Positions 9,701-16,588 of a DNA stretch of 26,268 nt are shown piece after piece. The DNA comes from CAYRVX01 sp964642165 (lineage in GTDB: Bacteria > Planctomycetota > Phycisphaerae > SM23-33). The translations under genes and the position numbers were made by a program. How positions within the stretch are numbered: position 1 is the first letter of the stretch; each line of letters begins with the position of its first letter. The notes under the pieces were generated by a model. It was not told where the DNA came from and did no database searches. It worked only from the letters and a program-made list of their open reading frames with translations. The stretch covers positions 1 to 26,268 of the forward strand of contig CAZXOC010000072.1 in NCBI GenBank assembly GCA_964642165.1. Reading direction: 5' to 3'.

Positions 9701-9743
9701 CGGCCTGGCGCGGACCCGCCGAAACAGGCGCCTGCGGATCTGA
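6701..9743 (+). CDS. Secreted PEP-CTERM protein with 246-residue tandem repeats (interrupted by a gap)
   Basis: An AGGAGG eight bases upstream selects the ATG at 6701 over a nearer ATG that stops after two codons. The N-terminus has a long basic region (RGRRR), a hydrophobic core and an AAGQA cleavage-like end near residue 48. Then comes a TWTGAAGNNRYEEPNNWD segment typical of planctomycete surface proteins, followed by beta-solenoid repeats of exactly 246 residues starting at GTDGN. The C-terminus is VPEPATLALLLAGGLLGLA plus the basic tail RTRRNRR, a complete PEP-CTERM exosortase signal. The two sides of the 100-N gap are in different frames, but the protein sequence aligns perfectly as consecutive repeats, so I treat this as one intact gene and the frame break as an assembly artefact. 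No catalytic motif is visible. A structural or adhesive cell-surface role is inferred. Confidence 0.87.
7268..7969 (+). repeat. PEP-CTERM repeat unit 1 (cut by the gap)
   Basis: 234 codons from GTDGN to TTDLR. It aligns without indels to unit 2; for example CGTCGCTGGAGACGATGAAC sits at offset 481 in both units. A partial preceding unit end (YSSTGLN onwards) precedes it. Confidence 0.88.
7970..8069. other. Assembly gap (100 N) inside the repeat PEP-CTERM gene
   Basis: This 100-N placeholder lies at the end of repeat unit 1. Comparison with unit 2 predicts a true distance of 36 bases (12 codons), which would restore the reading frame. The placeholder therefore overstates the gap and falsely shifts the frame. 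Confidence 0.95.
8070..8807 (+). repeat. PEP-CTERM repeat unit 2 (complete, 738 bases)
   Basis: Begins GTDGN and ends TYTLLLAS, 246 codons. It has the same internal landmarks as unit 1: NDGRNDH, DLSGLQT, DLEAGTTSL, SLVSHNG and FLAPNMATFTGG. Confidence 0.9.
8808..9120 (+). repeat. PEP-CTERM repeat unit 3 (partial, diverged)
   Basis: Starts GTDGN and keeps HDYRNDH, DLSGLES and GPGHSTD, then diverges into the C-terminal domain at about residue GKLLLGDL. The end is approximate. Confidence 0.75.
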
Positions 9744-9750
9744 TCGCTGT

Positions 9751-9774
9751 CCGGCCCCCAGGCCCGGGGGCCGG
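9751..9774. terminator. Bidirectional GC-rich stem-loop between convergent genes
   Basis: A perfect 9-bp stem, CCGGCCCCC with GGGGGCCGG, around a 6-base loop. It fills the 37-base space between the PEP-CTERM stop and the PDZ protein stop. It has no T run, so it may act as a boundary for both convergent transcripts through structure alone. Confidence 0.55.
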
Positions 9775-9780
9775 GCGGAC

Positions 9781-11109
9781 TCACTTCTCGCCGCGAAGCA
9801 GCTTCTCGTAGGCCTTGTACAGCTTGGGTGCCTTTTTCTTCATCTGCTCTTCGCTGTCGAAGGTCAGCTTGGCCGCGGAGTCGCCTTGGCGGACCTCGAC
9901 CTTGATCCGCCCCTTCTCGTCCACGTCGAACTGGTACCGCGCTTCCTTCCCGGGCGCCTGGGCGATTCGGTACGGGCGTATGAAGGGGTGCGTCCTGGCC
10001 TTGTCGGCCCACGTCTTGAACTGCTCCTCGATCTCCCGTTGCCGCTTCTCGGCCTCTTCCCGCATGCGCTTGGCGGCGGCCCGGGCCTTCTCGAACGCGG
10101 CCTTGCCTCGCTCGCCGGGCTGCACCACGACATAGGACCTCACGCCCTTGTCGCCCTGCAGGATGGTCTTGTAGAGCTCGTAGGCATCCGCGTCCTTCCG
10201 GCGAAGCTCGTCGGCGTCCTTGAACTTCCGCCTGACCGTCTTGCCGCCCTCGGCCCTGGTCACGGTAATGCCGGCGCCGTCGCGGCCCTCGATGCGGATG
10301 GTCTTCCCGTCCACGGTGCGCAGGATGCTGAAGGAGCCCTTGCCCTTGCCCCCCCCGCCGAGGTGGACCTGGATGTCGGCCCAGGGATGCTTCGGCAGCG
10401 ACTCGGAGAGGATCTTCGGCAGGTCGATCCTGCCCTTCGGGCCGGTGAAGGTCCATCCCTTCGGCCCCTTCTCGAACACGCCCTTGTGCAGGCGGTAGAC
10501 GTCCTGCCAAGCCTCGTCGGTGTCCTCGTCGTAGACGTAGTCCAGCTCGGCGCGGTCGACGGGCTTGCCGAGCGTGACGGTGACGGTCCGCTTCTGACCC
10601 TTGCGGTGGAGCGTCAGGCGGACCTTGTCGCCCGGCTTGTGCGCCTTGAGCTTCGAGATGAAGCCGTCGAGGTTGCGGACCTGGTCCTTCCCGACCGCGA
10701 CGATCACGTCGTAGCGGTCCAGCCGCGCCTTCTGGGCCGGGGAACCCTTCACCAGGTTGCGGACCATCACGCCCTCGCCCTTCAGGTCCAGGTGCGCCGC
10801 CAACGCCGACGGTACGGGGCTGACGCAGACGCCCAGCCAGCCCCCGCCGGACCCCGGTTTCCGCGGGTCCGACTTCCAGGTCGTCATCTTCACGACCTTC
10901 GGCTGGTGAACAAGGGTCTTCACACGAACGAGGCGCGTGGTCTCGCGCGGCTTTGCATCGGTCTGAACCGTCGCCTTGCCTTCCTTCTCGACGACAACGC
11001 GGGTCGTCGCGTGCTTCTTCGGCGTCTCGGCCTCCTCGTCGGCGGCCAGGACGGGCGCGGCCAGCAGGCATACGGCAGACATGGCGGCCAACAGGGTGAT
11101 CCTACGCAT
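9781..11109 (-). CDS. Secreted PDZ-domain protein without a protease domain
   Basis: 442 residues. The ATG at 11109 is preceded by AAGGAG at good spacing, so it is preferred to the GTG/ATG at 11136-11131. MRRITLL with a hydrophobic core and PVLAA gives a signal peptide of about 22 residues. Residues about 90-182 form one PDZ domain (GWLGVCV carboxylate-binding-loop region, then GSPAQKARL, YDVIVAVGKDQV, LTLHRKGQ). The rest is charged and repetitive, with a likely helix or coiled coil at about 325-365 (Lys/Arg/Glu rich). No Ser-protease or metalloprotease motif is present. It lies 23 bases after the anti-sigma gene, with which it surely forms an operon. I infer an envelope protein that senses or scaffolds peptides for the sigma system. 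Confidence 0.85.
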   Translation of the reverse strand: MRRITLLAAMSAVCLLAAPVLAADEEAETPKKHATTRVVVEKEGKATVQTDAKPRETTRLVRVKTLVHQPKVVKMTTWKSDPRKPGSGGGWLGVCVSPVPSALAAHLDLKGEGVMVRNLVKGSPAQKARLDRYDVIVAVGKDQVRNLDGFISKLKAHKPGDKVRLTLHRKGQKRTVTVTLGKPVDRAELDYVYDEDTDEAWQDVYRLHKGVFEKGPKGWTFTGPKGRIDLPKILSESLPKHPWADIQVHLGGGGKGKGSFSILRTVDGKTIRIEGRDGAGITVTRAEGGKTVRRKFKDADELRRKDADAYELYKTILQGDKGVRSYVVVQPGERGKAAFEKARAAAKRMREEAEKRQREIEEQFKTWADKARTHPFIRPYRIAQAPGKEARYQFDVDEKGRIKVEVRQGDSAAKLTFDSEEQMKKKAPKLYKAYEKLLRGEK

Positions 11110-11132
11110 CGCGGTTCTCCTTCTTCGCTGCA

Positions 11133-11861
11133 TCACAGGTCTTTTCCGATGGCGTGGACGCGCGTCCGCACCCGGTCCACGCCGAGCAGGTAGACGGTCT
11201 GCCGGTCTTTGTCATAGACGCCGAAGATGTGCCGGTCGACGTCTCGCCGGGTTCGTCGCGGCCCCTGGATGCGCGGCAGCGGCACGGGGACGTCGCCAGC
11301 CGGGTCCACGGTGGGAAGCGATTGCGGCTCGTCGCCGTCCGGCCAGGACTCCGTCGGCGATTCCCACACCCGCCAGAGCAGCCCCTCGATCCCCGGCGGC
11401 AGCTCGCCCGTCGACGGGAGCCCGCCGCCCGCGCCATCGACGGGCACGGTGGCGGGGTTCCCGCGCGGCGACCGCGCGGCAACGGCCCCGTTGCCCGGGT
11501 CCGCGGGCCCCTTCCGCAGGTGCCAGGCGGCCCCGGCGCCGATCGCCAGCACGACGCCCGCGGCGGCGACCGCCGCAACACGCGCCCACCTCGCGGCGCG
11601 CCGACCCGGCGCCGGCGGCAGGCACCGCCGCAGGTCCTCGCCGCGCTCGCGGGCGAAGGCCTCTCGCAGGGCCTCGCCGCCCGCCCGGTCGACCGCGGCG
11701 TAGTCGTCCCGCAGGCGATGGGCCTCGGGGTCGCGGAGCAGCTCGCGGGTGAGTGCGGTCCGCCCGGCCGCGTCCAGCTCGCCGTCGAGCTGGCGGACAA
11801 TCTGCCGCTCCAGGCGTTCGTCAACGGGTGGCCTGGGGGCATCATCCAACCGGTCGCTCAT
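11133..11861 (-). CDS. Membrane-bound anti-sigma factor (non-zinc type)
   Basis: 242 residues. The N-terminal part has the anti-sigma pattern RQLDGELDAAGR...LLRDPEA. One transmembrane segment lies at about 93-114 (RVAAVAAAGVVLAIGAGAAW), and a periplasmic domain of about 125 residues follows, rich in Pro and Gly and ending in a VYDKDRQTVYLLGVDRV strand. There is no HxxxCxxC zinc motif. The start is chosen for the GGGAG seven bases upstream. Its first 20 bases overlap the end of the sigma gene, giving translational coupling and the usual sigma/anti-sigma pairing. It would hold the sigma factor at the inner membrane. The family call rests mainly on position, topology and the N-terminal pattern. 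Confidence 0.8.
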   Translation of the reverse strand: MSDRLDDAPRPPVDERLERQIVRQLDGELDAAGRTALTRELLRDPEAHRLRDDYAAVDRAGGEALREAFARERGEDLRRCLPPAPGRRAARWARVAAVAAAGVVLAIGAGAAWHLRKGPADPGNGAVAARSPRGNPATVPVDGAGGGLPSTGELPPGIEGLLWRVWESPTESWPDGDEPQSLPTVDPAGDVPVPLPRIQGPRRTRRDVDRHIFGVYDKDRQTVYLLGVDRVRTRVHAIGKDL

Positions 11862-12447
11862 GACTTGCTCCCGCCGCGAGCTTCGCCCGCAGCATCCGCC
11901 GGGCCCGGACCAGCCGGGTCTCGACGGTCTCGACAGGCAGGTCCATGGCCTGGGCAATCTGCCGGTAGTTCCAGTCGGCCAGGTGCCGCAGCACGAACGG
12001 CGCCCGGTAGGTCTCCGGCAGCTCGCGGATGGCCTCGAGGGCCCGCTGGTGGGCCTCCCGAAGGACCAGCCGCCGCTCGCCGCCGTGCGCGACCGCTTCC
12101 CGCCGCGGCCCGTGCCGCCGCAGGCCCCGGAGCAGCTTCCGGCGTCGCGAGGCCCGCCGCGCGGCGTCGATCCCGGCGTGGTAGGCCAACGCGTACATCC
12201 AACCGCGCCACCGGGCGGGGTCCGACAGCGACCCGGCGCGACGCCACGCCGACAGCCACACCTGCTGCTGCACGTCGTCGGCCAGCTCGGCGCTGCCGCA
12301 CGCGGCGAAGATCACGCCCCGCACCCACCCGCCGTTGCGCCGCATCAACTCCACCAGCGCGTCGGACTCGCCTCGCGCCACGGCCTGCACCAGCCGCCGG
12401 TCCGGGTCGTGCTCCTCGCCTTGCCGCATCGGCCGTTCCATGTCCAT
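11842..12447 (-). CDS. ECF-type RNA polymerase sigma factor
   Basis: 201 residues. Region 2 spans about 17-100: DRRLVQAVARGESDAL, then ELADDVQQQVWLSAWRR and WRGWMYALAYHAGIDAARR. Region 4 spans about 135-190: IRELPETYRAPFVLRH, then WNYRQIAQAMDLPVETVETRL and RARRMLR, a classic helix-turn-helix. No region 1 or 3 is present, so it is an extracytoplasmic-function factor. The start is taken at 12447, where GGGAG lies 11 bases upstream; an ATG two codons later is possible. It heads a three-gene unit with the anti-sigma and PDZ genes. I do not see a clear ECF-type promoter upstream, but a perfect 14-base palindrome lies at 12487-12500. Confidence 0.93.
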   Translation of the reverse strand: MDMERPMRQGEEHDPDRRLVQAVARGESDALVELMRRNGGWVRGVIFAACGSAELADDVQQQVWLSAWRRAGSLSDPARWRGWMYALAYHAGIDAARRASRRRKLLRGLRRHGPRREAVAHGGERRLVLREAHQRALEAIRELPETYRAPFVLRHLADWNYRQIAQAMDLPVETVETRLVRARRMLRAKLAAGASHERPVG

Positions 12448-12486
12448 AAGCGTAGACGCTCCCGGTCCGGCGTGCCTGTCAGAAAA

Positions 12487-12500
12487 GCGGGAATTCCCGC
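12487..12500. promoter_or_regulatory. Perfect 14-base palindrome between divergent genes
   Basis: GCGGGAATTCCCGC is fully self-complementary. It lies 40 bases upstream of the sigma start and 92 bases upstream of the GT-C gene, where an operator for both could sit. No regulator is assigned. Confidence 0.4.
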
Positions 12501-12553
12501 CGCCCCCGCGCGCATCCGGGGCCCGGAGCGATCGGCTCGCGGCGCCCCCGGCG

Positions 12554-12582
12554 GTGACAATCCCGGCCGCGGGGGCTAGAAT
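12554..12582 (+). promoter_or_regulatory. Promoter of the GT-C/TPR gene, leaderless
   Basis: GTGACA (5 of 6), a 17-base spacer and TAGAAT (5 of 6). Transcription would start near 12589, just before the ATG at 12592 and after the ATG at 12586. This supports 12592 as the start and an mRNA with almost no leader. Confidence 0.6.
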
Positions 12583-12591
12583 CGCATGGCC

Positions 12592-14697
12592 ATGAGCCCT
12601 GCCGCCGCGTCCACCGAGACCGCCGCGCTTCCCCCGCCGGCGCAATCCCCGACGGGCGAGCGCGTGCTGACCGCGCTGGCCCTGGCGGCGGCCTGTGCCT
12701 TCGCCGGGGTGCTCGGCGTCCGGACCCTCACCACGCCGGACCTGGGCTACCACCTCGCCTACGGCGACTGGCTCCTGGACCGCGGGCAGCTTGTCGACGG
12801 CGGCCGCTTCCTCCATCCCGACGCCATCCCCGCGAATCCACGCTTCGACCTGTCGCCCGGGGCATGGATCGACGAGACGGGCACGTATCGCTTCCCCAAC
12901 GCCAACTGGCTCAGCCAGGCCGTCATGGCGCTGGTCCACCGGGCCGCCGGGCTGGCGGGGCTGTCGGTCCTCTTGGCCGGACTGGTGGTGGGGATCCTCG
13001 CCTTGGCCGTCGCCACGATGCGGCGGCTGGGGCTCGGCCGGCTGTGGACCGCCGCCGGGCTCATCCTGATCGCGATGGTGGCCTACGAGCGGTTCCTCCT
13101 GCGGCCGGAGCTGTTCGGGTACCTCCTGCTGATGGTCCAACTGCTTCTGCTGGCTCGCGGGGGGATCGGCCGGGCGACGGCGGCGATCCTGGTGGTGCTG
13201 CAAGCGGTCCTGGTCAACCTGCACAGCTACTTCCTGCTGGGGCTGGGGCTGACGGGCGCCGTCCTGGCCGAGGAGGCACTGCGGTGGTTGCTTTCGCGGC
13301 GCGGGGGGGACAGCGCGGACCAGCGGCGCGCGGCCGCGGCCCGGGTTCGGCGGCTCGGGCTGGTGCTGGCCGGGCAGGTCGGGGTCTGCTTCCTGAATCC
13401 ATGGGGCTGGCGGCTGGTCGCCCTGCCGATCCAGACGCTCGTGTTCATGCGGAAGCACGGCATCGCGGGGGGCGACTACGACGCGACCGGTCACCCGTGG
13501 TCGGTCATCGGGGAGTTCTTCCGCCCCTTCGCGCCGGGCGTGTTCGAGCAGAGCAAGGCGAGCTACGCCTACCTCGTGCTCCTGGTCGTGGCGGGGCTCG
13601 GGCTGGCGGCGTCGGCCTGGCGCAGACGGTGGGCCCACGCGCTGGTCATCGCGGTCATGGCGGCTGCGTCGTTGGCGATGCGCCGCAACATCGCCCCGGG
13701 CGCCCTGATCATCACGCCGCTGGCCCTGTCGGCCTGTCGGGCGGTGCTTGCCGGACTGGGGCGAGGCGCGGACCGGCAGGTCCGCTGGCCCTGGCGGGCC
13801 GGCGTGGCGGCGGTGCTCGCGGCGGCGGGGGCCCTCGGCGCGGTCAGCGTGGTCAGCCAGCGCTTCTACCGGAACGAGCGGCGGGCGGTGCGCTTCGGGT
13901 TGGGCGTGGCGCGAACGGTCGTGCCGGTCGGCGCGGCCGAGTGGATCAACGCCCACAAGCCCGCGGGGCGGCTGTGGACGGACTACAACAGCTCGTCCAA
14001 CGTGATGTACTTCACCCGCCCTCGCCGCGCCGTGCCGGTGCTGACCAACACGTGGGCCTACCCTCCCGACGTGATGGAGCGGGTGCTGGATTACTCGCGG
14101 GGCAGGCGGCCGTTCGGTTCGGCCGAGAAGGTCGGCGATTACCGGATCGTCGTTCTCCGGATGGACCGCACGTCGATCCCGCTGGGTCGGCGGCTCGCGG
14201 AGGACCCGAGCTGGGCGCTGGTGCACCTCGGCGCGCTGCACGCGGTGTTCCTCCGGTCCGACGGGCCCAACGCCGAGCTGGCCCGCCGCGGTCGCCTCGC
14301 GCCCGAGACGCTGGACGTGGACGCCTACGTGCGCCGGCTGCGGGGGCTCGACCCCGTCGGAAGCTACTCGACGTACCTCGGCGCGTTCACGCTGGCGCAC
14401 CTGGGCTGGAGCACGCCGGCCATCGAGGTCATCGACGACGTGGTCCGCCGCTACCCCGACGACCCCTACCTGCACCGCGTCTGGAACATGCGCGGCACGT
14501 GTCTGACGGACCGGGCCAACGCCCGCATCCGCGCGGGCCTGGGCGGCGTGCTGGACGACCTCCAGAAGGCCAGGGACTGCTTCCTCCGCGCGATGAAGCT
14601 GCGGCCGGACTACGCCCCCGCCCGCGAGAACCTCCGCCGCGTGGAACGCCAGATCGCCCGCGAGCGGCGCCTCGGGCGGCTCGGCGACGCGCGGTAG
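12592..14697 (+). CDS. Multi-pass GT-C-like membrane protein with C-terminal TPR region
   Basis: About 701 residues. After a Pro/Ala-rich start, a first membrane helix leads to a loop with TPDLGYHLAYGDWL and a WLSQAVMALVH helix. This arrangement resembles GT-C glycosyltransferases and related planctomycete membrane proteins, where an acidic residue sits in the first extracytoplasmic loop. About ten hydrophobic segments run to residue about 420. The C-terminal third is soluble (WTDYNSSSNVMYF, then a TPR-like region with CFLRAMKLRPDYAPARENL). Glycan or lipid-linked sugar transfer is inferred, not shown. An ATG two codons earlier (12586) is also possible, but the promoter places the transcript start after it. 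It is transcribed divergently from the sigma operon and is followed 65 bases later by phosphoglycerate mutase, which has its own promoter. Confidence 0.75.
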   Translation: MSPAAASTETAALPPPAQSPTGERVLTALALAAACAFAGVLGVRTLTTPDLGYHLAYGDWLLDRGQLVDGGRFLHPDAIPANPRFDLSPGAWIDETGTYRFPNANWLSQAVMALVHRAAGLAGLSVLLAGLVVGILALAVATMRRLGLGRLWTAAGLILIAMVAYERFLLRPELFGYLLLMVQLLLLARGGIGRATAAILVVLQAVLVNLHSYFLLGLGLTGAVLAEEALRWLLSRRGGDSADQRRAAAARVRRLGLVLAGQVGVCFLNPWGWRLVALPIQTLVFMRKHGIAGGDYDATGHPWSVIGEFFRPFAPGVFEQSKASYAYLVLLVVAGLGLAASAWRRRWAHALVIAVMAAASLAMRRNIAPGALIITPLALSACRAVLAGLGRGADRQVRWPWRAGVAAVLAAAGALGAVSVVSQRFYRNERRAVRFGLGVARTVVPVGAAEWINAHKPAGRLWTDYNSSSNVMYFTRPRRAVPVLTNTWAYPPDVMERVLDYSRGRRPFGSAEKVGDYRIVVLRMDRTSIPLGRRLAEDPSWALVHLGALHAVFLRSDGPNAELARRGRLAPETLDVDAYVRRLRGLDPVGSYSTYLGAFTLAHLGWSTPAIEVIDDVVRRYPDDPYLHRVWNMRGTCLTDRANARIRAGLGGVLDDLQKARDCFLRAMKLRPDYAPARENLRRVERQIARERRLGRLGDAR

Positions 14698-14700
14698 CGG

Positions 14701-14729
14701 TTGGCATCGGCCGCGCACGCTGGTACACT
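14701..14729 (+). promoter_or_regulatory. Promoter of the phosphoglycerate mutase gene
   Basis: TTGGCA (5 of 6), a 17-base spacer and TACACT (4 of 6). It lies directly after the preceding stop codon and gives a leader of about 27 bases that contains an AAAGGGA ribosome-binding site. Confidence 0.6.
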
Positions 14730-14762
14730 CCCCCCTCCTGTGGTGCGAAAGGGACCCGAGCG

Positions 14763-15977
14763 ATGGAAGACGCGTACGGAAGCCTGATCAGCTCGCTGGC
14801 GAAGGCCAACGACAAGCGGATCGTCCTGCTGGTGATGGACGGCGTGGGCGATTGCGACAACGACGGGCAGGGCACGGCCCTCCAGATGGCGCGGACGCCC
14901 CACCTGGACGAGTTGGCCGGGCGCAGCGCCCTGGGCCTGCTGGTGCCGGTCGCGACGGGCGTCACGCCCGGCAGCGGGCCCGGGCACCTGGGGCTGTTCG
15001 GCTACGACCCGCTGGTCTACCAGGTCGGGCGCGGCGTGCTCAGCGCGCTGGGCATCGAGTTCGCCATCACCGAGCGCGACGTGGCGGCGAGGCTGAACTT
15101 CTGCACCCTCGACGCCGACGGGCGCGTCGCCGACCGCCGCGCCGGGCGCATCAGCGACGACGAGAACCGCCGCGTCCTGGGGCGGCTGAAGGGCAAGCTC
15201 CAGCCGCCGGCGGGCGTGGAGCTGTTCCTGGAGACCGTCGCCGAGCACCGGGCGCTGCTGGTGCTCCGCGGCGACGGCCTGGACGACGACATTGGCGAGA
15301 CCGACCCGCAGGCGACGGGCGTGGCGCCACTGTCGCCGGCGCGGCCGCCGCACGACGGCTCGGCGACCGCCAAGATCGTCGAGGGACTGATCCAGCAGGT
15401 GCGCGAGGTCCTCGCCGACGAGCCGCAGGCGAACATGATCCTCGCGCGGGGCTTCGCGAAGTTCCCGGATTGGCCTCGCTTCGCCGACCGCTTCCAGATG
15501 AGGCCCGCCGCGGTGGCGGGCTACCCGATGTACCGCGGCGTGGCGCGGCTGGTGGGCATGGAGGTGGCGGCCCAGCCGACGACCGCCGAGGGCGTCTGCG
15601 CCGAGGCCGGCAAGGCCCTCGCCGACTACACCTTCGTCTTCGCGCACTTCAAGTACACCGACAAGACGGGCGAGGACGGCGACCTGCCGGCCAAGATCGA
15701 GCGGATCGAGGAGATGGACGCCGCCCTGCCGGCGCTGCTGGAGGCCGACCCCGACGTGCTGATCGTCACGGGCGACCACTCCACGCCGCCGAGCCTGAAG
15801 GCGCATAGCTGGCACCCCGTCCCGGTGCTGATGAAGGCGCCCCACCTTCGCGGCGGCGACGGGCCGACCTTCGACGAGGTCGCCTGCCGGTCCGGGCAGA
15901 TCGGCACGATCCTCGCCCGGGAGCTGATCCCGCTGGCCATGGCCCACGCCGGCAAGCTGGAGAAGTTCGGGGCGTAG
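14763..15977 (+). CDS. apgM: 2,3-bisphosphoglycerate-independent phosphoglycerate mutase, archaeal type
   Basis: 404 residues, the normal length of the family. It interconverts 3- and 2-phosphoglycerate in lower glycolysis, in the cytoplasm. It belongs to the alkaline phosphatase superfamily: VLLVMDGVGD gives the first metal-binding Asp (D26), TPGSGPGHLGLFGYDP carries the phosphorylated Ser (S71), and HFKYTDKTGEDGD and VTGDHSTPP supply the remaining metal ligands near the C-terminus. The start has AAAGGGA upstream and its own promoter. It is convergent with the GNAT gene. It is not the longer GpmI type nor a cofactor-dependent mutase. It shares the window with a PPi-type PFK, but they are on opposite strands and not in one operon. 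Confidence 0.93.
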   Translation: MEDAYGSLISSLAKANDKRIVLLVMDGVGDCDNDGQGTALQMARTPHLDELAGRSALGLLVPVATGVTPGSGPGHLGLFGYDPLVYQVGRGVLSALGIEFAITERDVAARLNFCTLDADGRVADRRAGRISDDENRRVLGRLKGKLQPPAGVELFLETVAEHRALLVLRGDGLDDDIGETDPQATGVAPLSPARPPHDGSATAKIVEGLIQQVREVLADEPQANMILARGFAKFPDWPRFADRFQMRPAAVAGYPMYRGVARLVGMEVAAQPTTAEGVCAEAGKALADYTFVFAHFKYTDKTGEDGDLPAKIERIEEMDAALPALLEADPDVLIVTGDHSTPPSLKAHSWHPVPVLMKAPHLRGGDGPTFDEVACRSGQIGTILARELIPLAMAHAGKLEKFGA

Positions 15978-16005
15978 GCCTCGAGACGACGAGACGGCGC
16001 GGCGG

Positions 16006-16500
16006 TCAGGTCCGGTCCCACGTCGGGCCGGCGAGGACGACGGAGGTCTCGACCTGACGGTCGGGGATCGACCAGTATTCCCGCAGCAGGCGGTTCTTCT
16101 CTTCGGGCGTCACCCGGCGGAAGCCGTGCTTCTCGTAGAAGCTCACGGCCCAGGTGGCCGCCGCCCACGTGCCGATCAGGATCGGCCGATCCGTCAACGT
16201 CAACAGGTGCTTCAGCAGCCTGCCGCCGATGCCCTGCCGCCGCCGGGCCGTGCGGACGTAGGCGTGGCGGATGAGCGTCACGTCGAGGACGTCCTGGATG
16301 CCCATCACGCCGACGAGCTCGCCGGCCTCCTGGCAGCCCCAGAACACGACGCCGGCGTCGATCTCGTGCCGCAGCTCCTCGGCGGGCATGTACGGCTCGT
16401 GCCACCGGTCGGCGGGGATGACGCCGCGGTAGGCCTGCGCGGCGTCGTTGACGATCTCGCGAATCGCGTCGAACTCGTCCTCGCGGCAGGTGCGGATCAC
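16006..16500 (-). CDS. GNAT-family N-acetyltransferase
   Basis: 164 residues, a single GNAT domain. It transfers an acetyl group from acetyl-CoA to an amine; the substrate is unknown. Motif A is RRRQGIGGRLL at 86-96, the pyrophosphate-binding loop. The FYEKHGFRRV segment near residue 120 is the usual beta6-alpha4 region. The start is a GTG with GGAG seven bases upstream. It lies 88 bases downstream of the phosphofructokinase gene on the same strand, so co-transcription is possible but unproven. It faces the phosphoglycerate mutase gene with only 28 bases between the stops. Confidence 0.88.
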   Translation of the reverse strand: MIRTCREDEFDAIREIVNDAAQAYRGVIPADRWHEPYMPAEELRHEIDAGVVFWGCQEAGELVGVMGIQDVLDVTLIRHAYVRTARRRQGIGGRLLKHLLTLTDRPILIGTWAAATWAVSFYEKHGFRRVTPEEKNRLLREYWSIPDRQVETSVVLAGPTWDRT

Positions 16501-16588
16501 GGGCGTCTCCGGGCAGGAGCGATGGGACGGCGTCCGGCCGGGCCGCCGCGCTTCGCCCGACCGGACATCCCCGCGCCGAGCCGCGCCG

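Noticed and set aside
11842..14718. A 958-residue minus-strand frame ending in the sigma factor
   Set aside because: Only the last 201 residues resemble a protein family. The upstream part is the antisense of the GT-C gene and is Arg/Pro-rich.
12864..15977. A 1,037-residue frame that ends in phosphoglycerate mutase
   Set aside because: The mutase begins at 14763 with a ribosome-binding site and promoter. The preceding part is the GT-C gene in a wrong frame.
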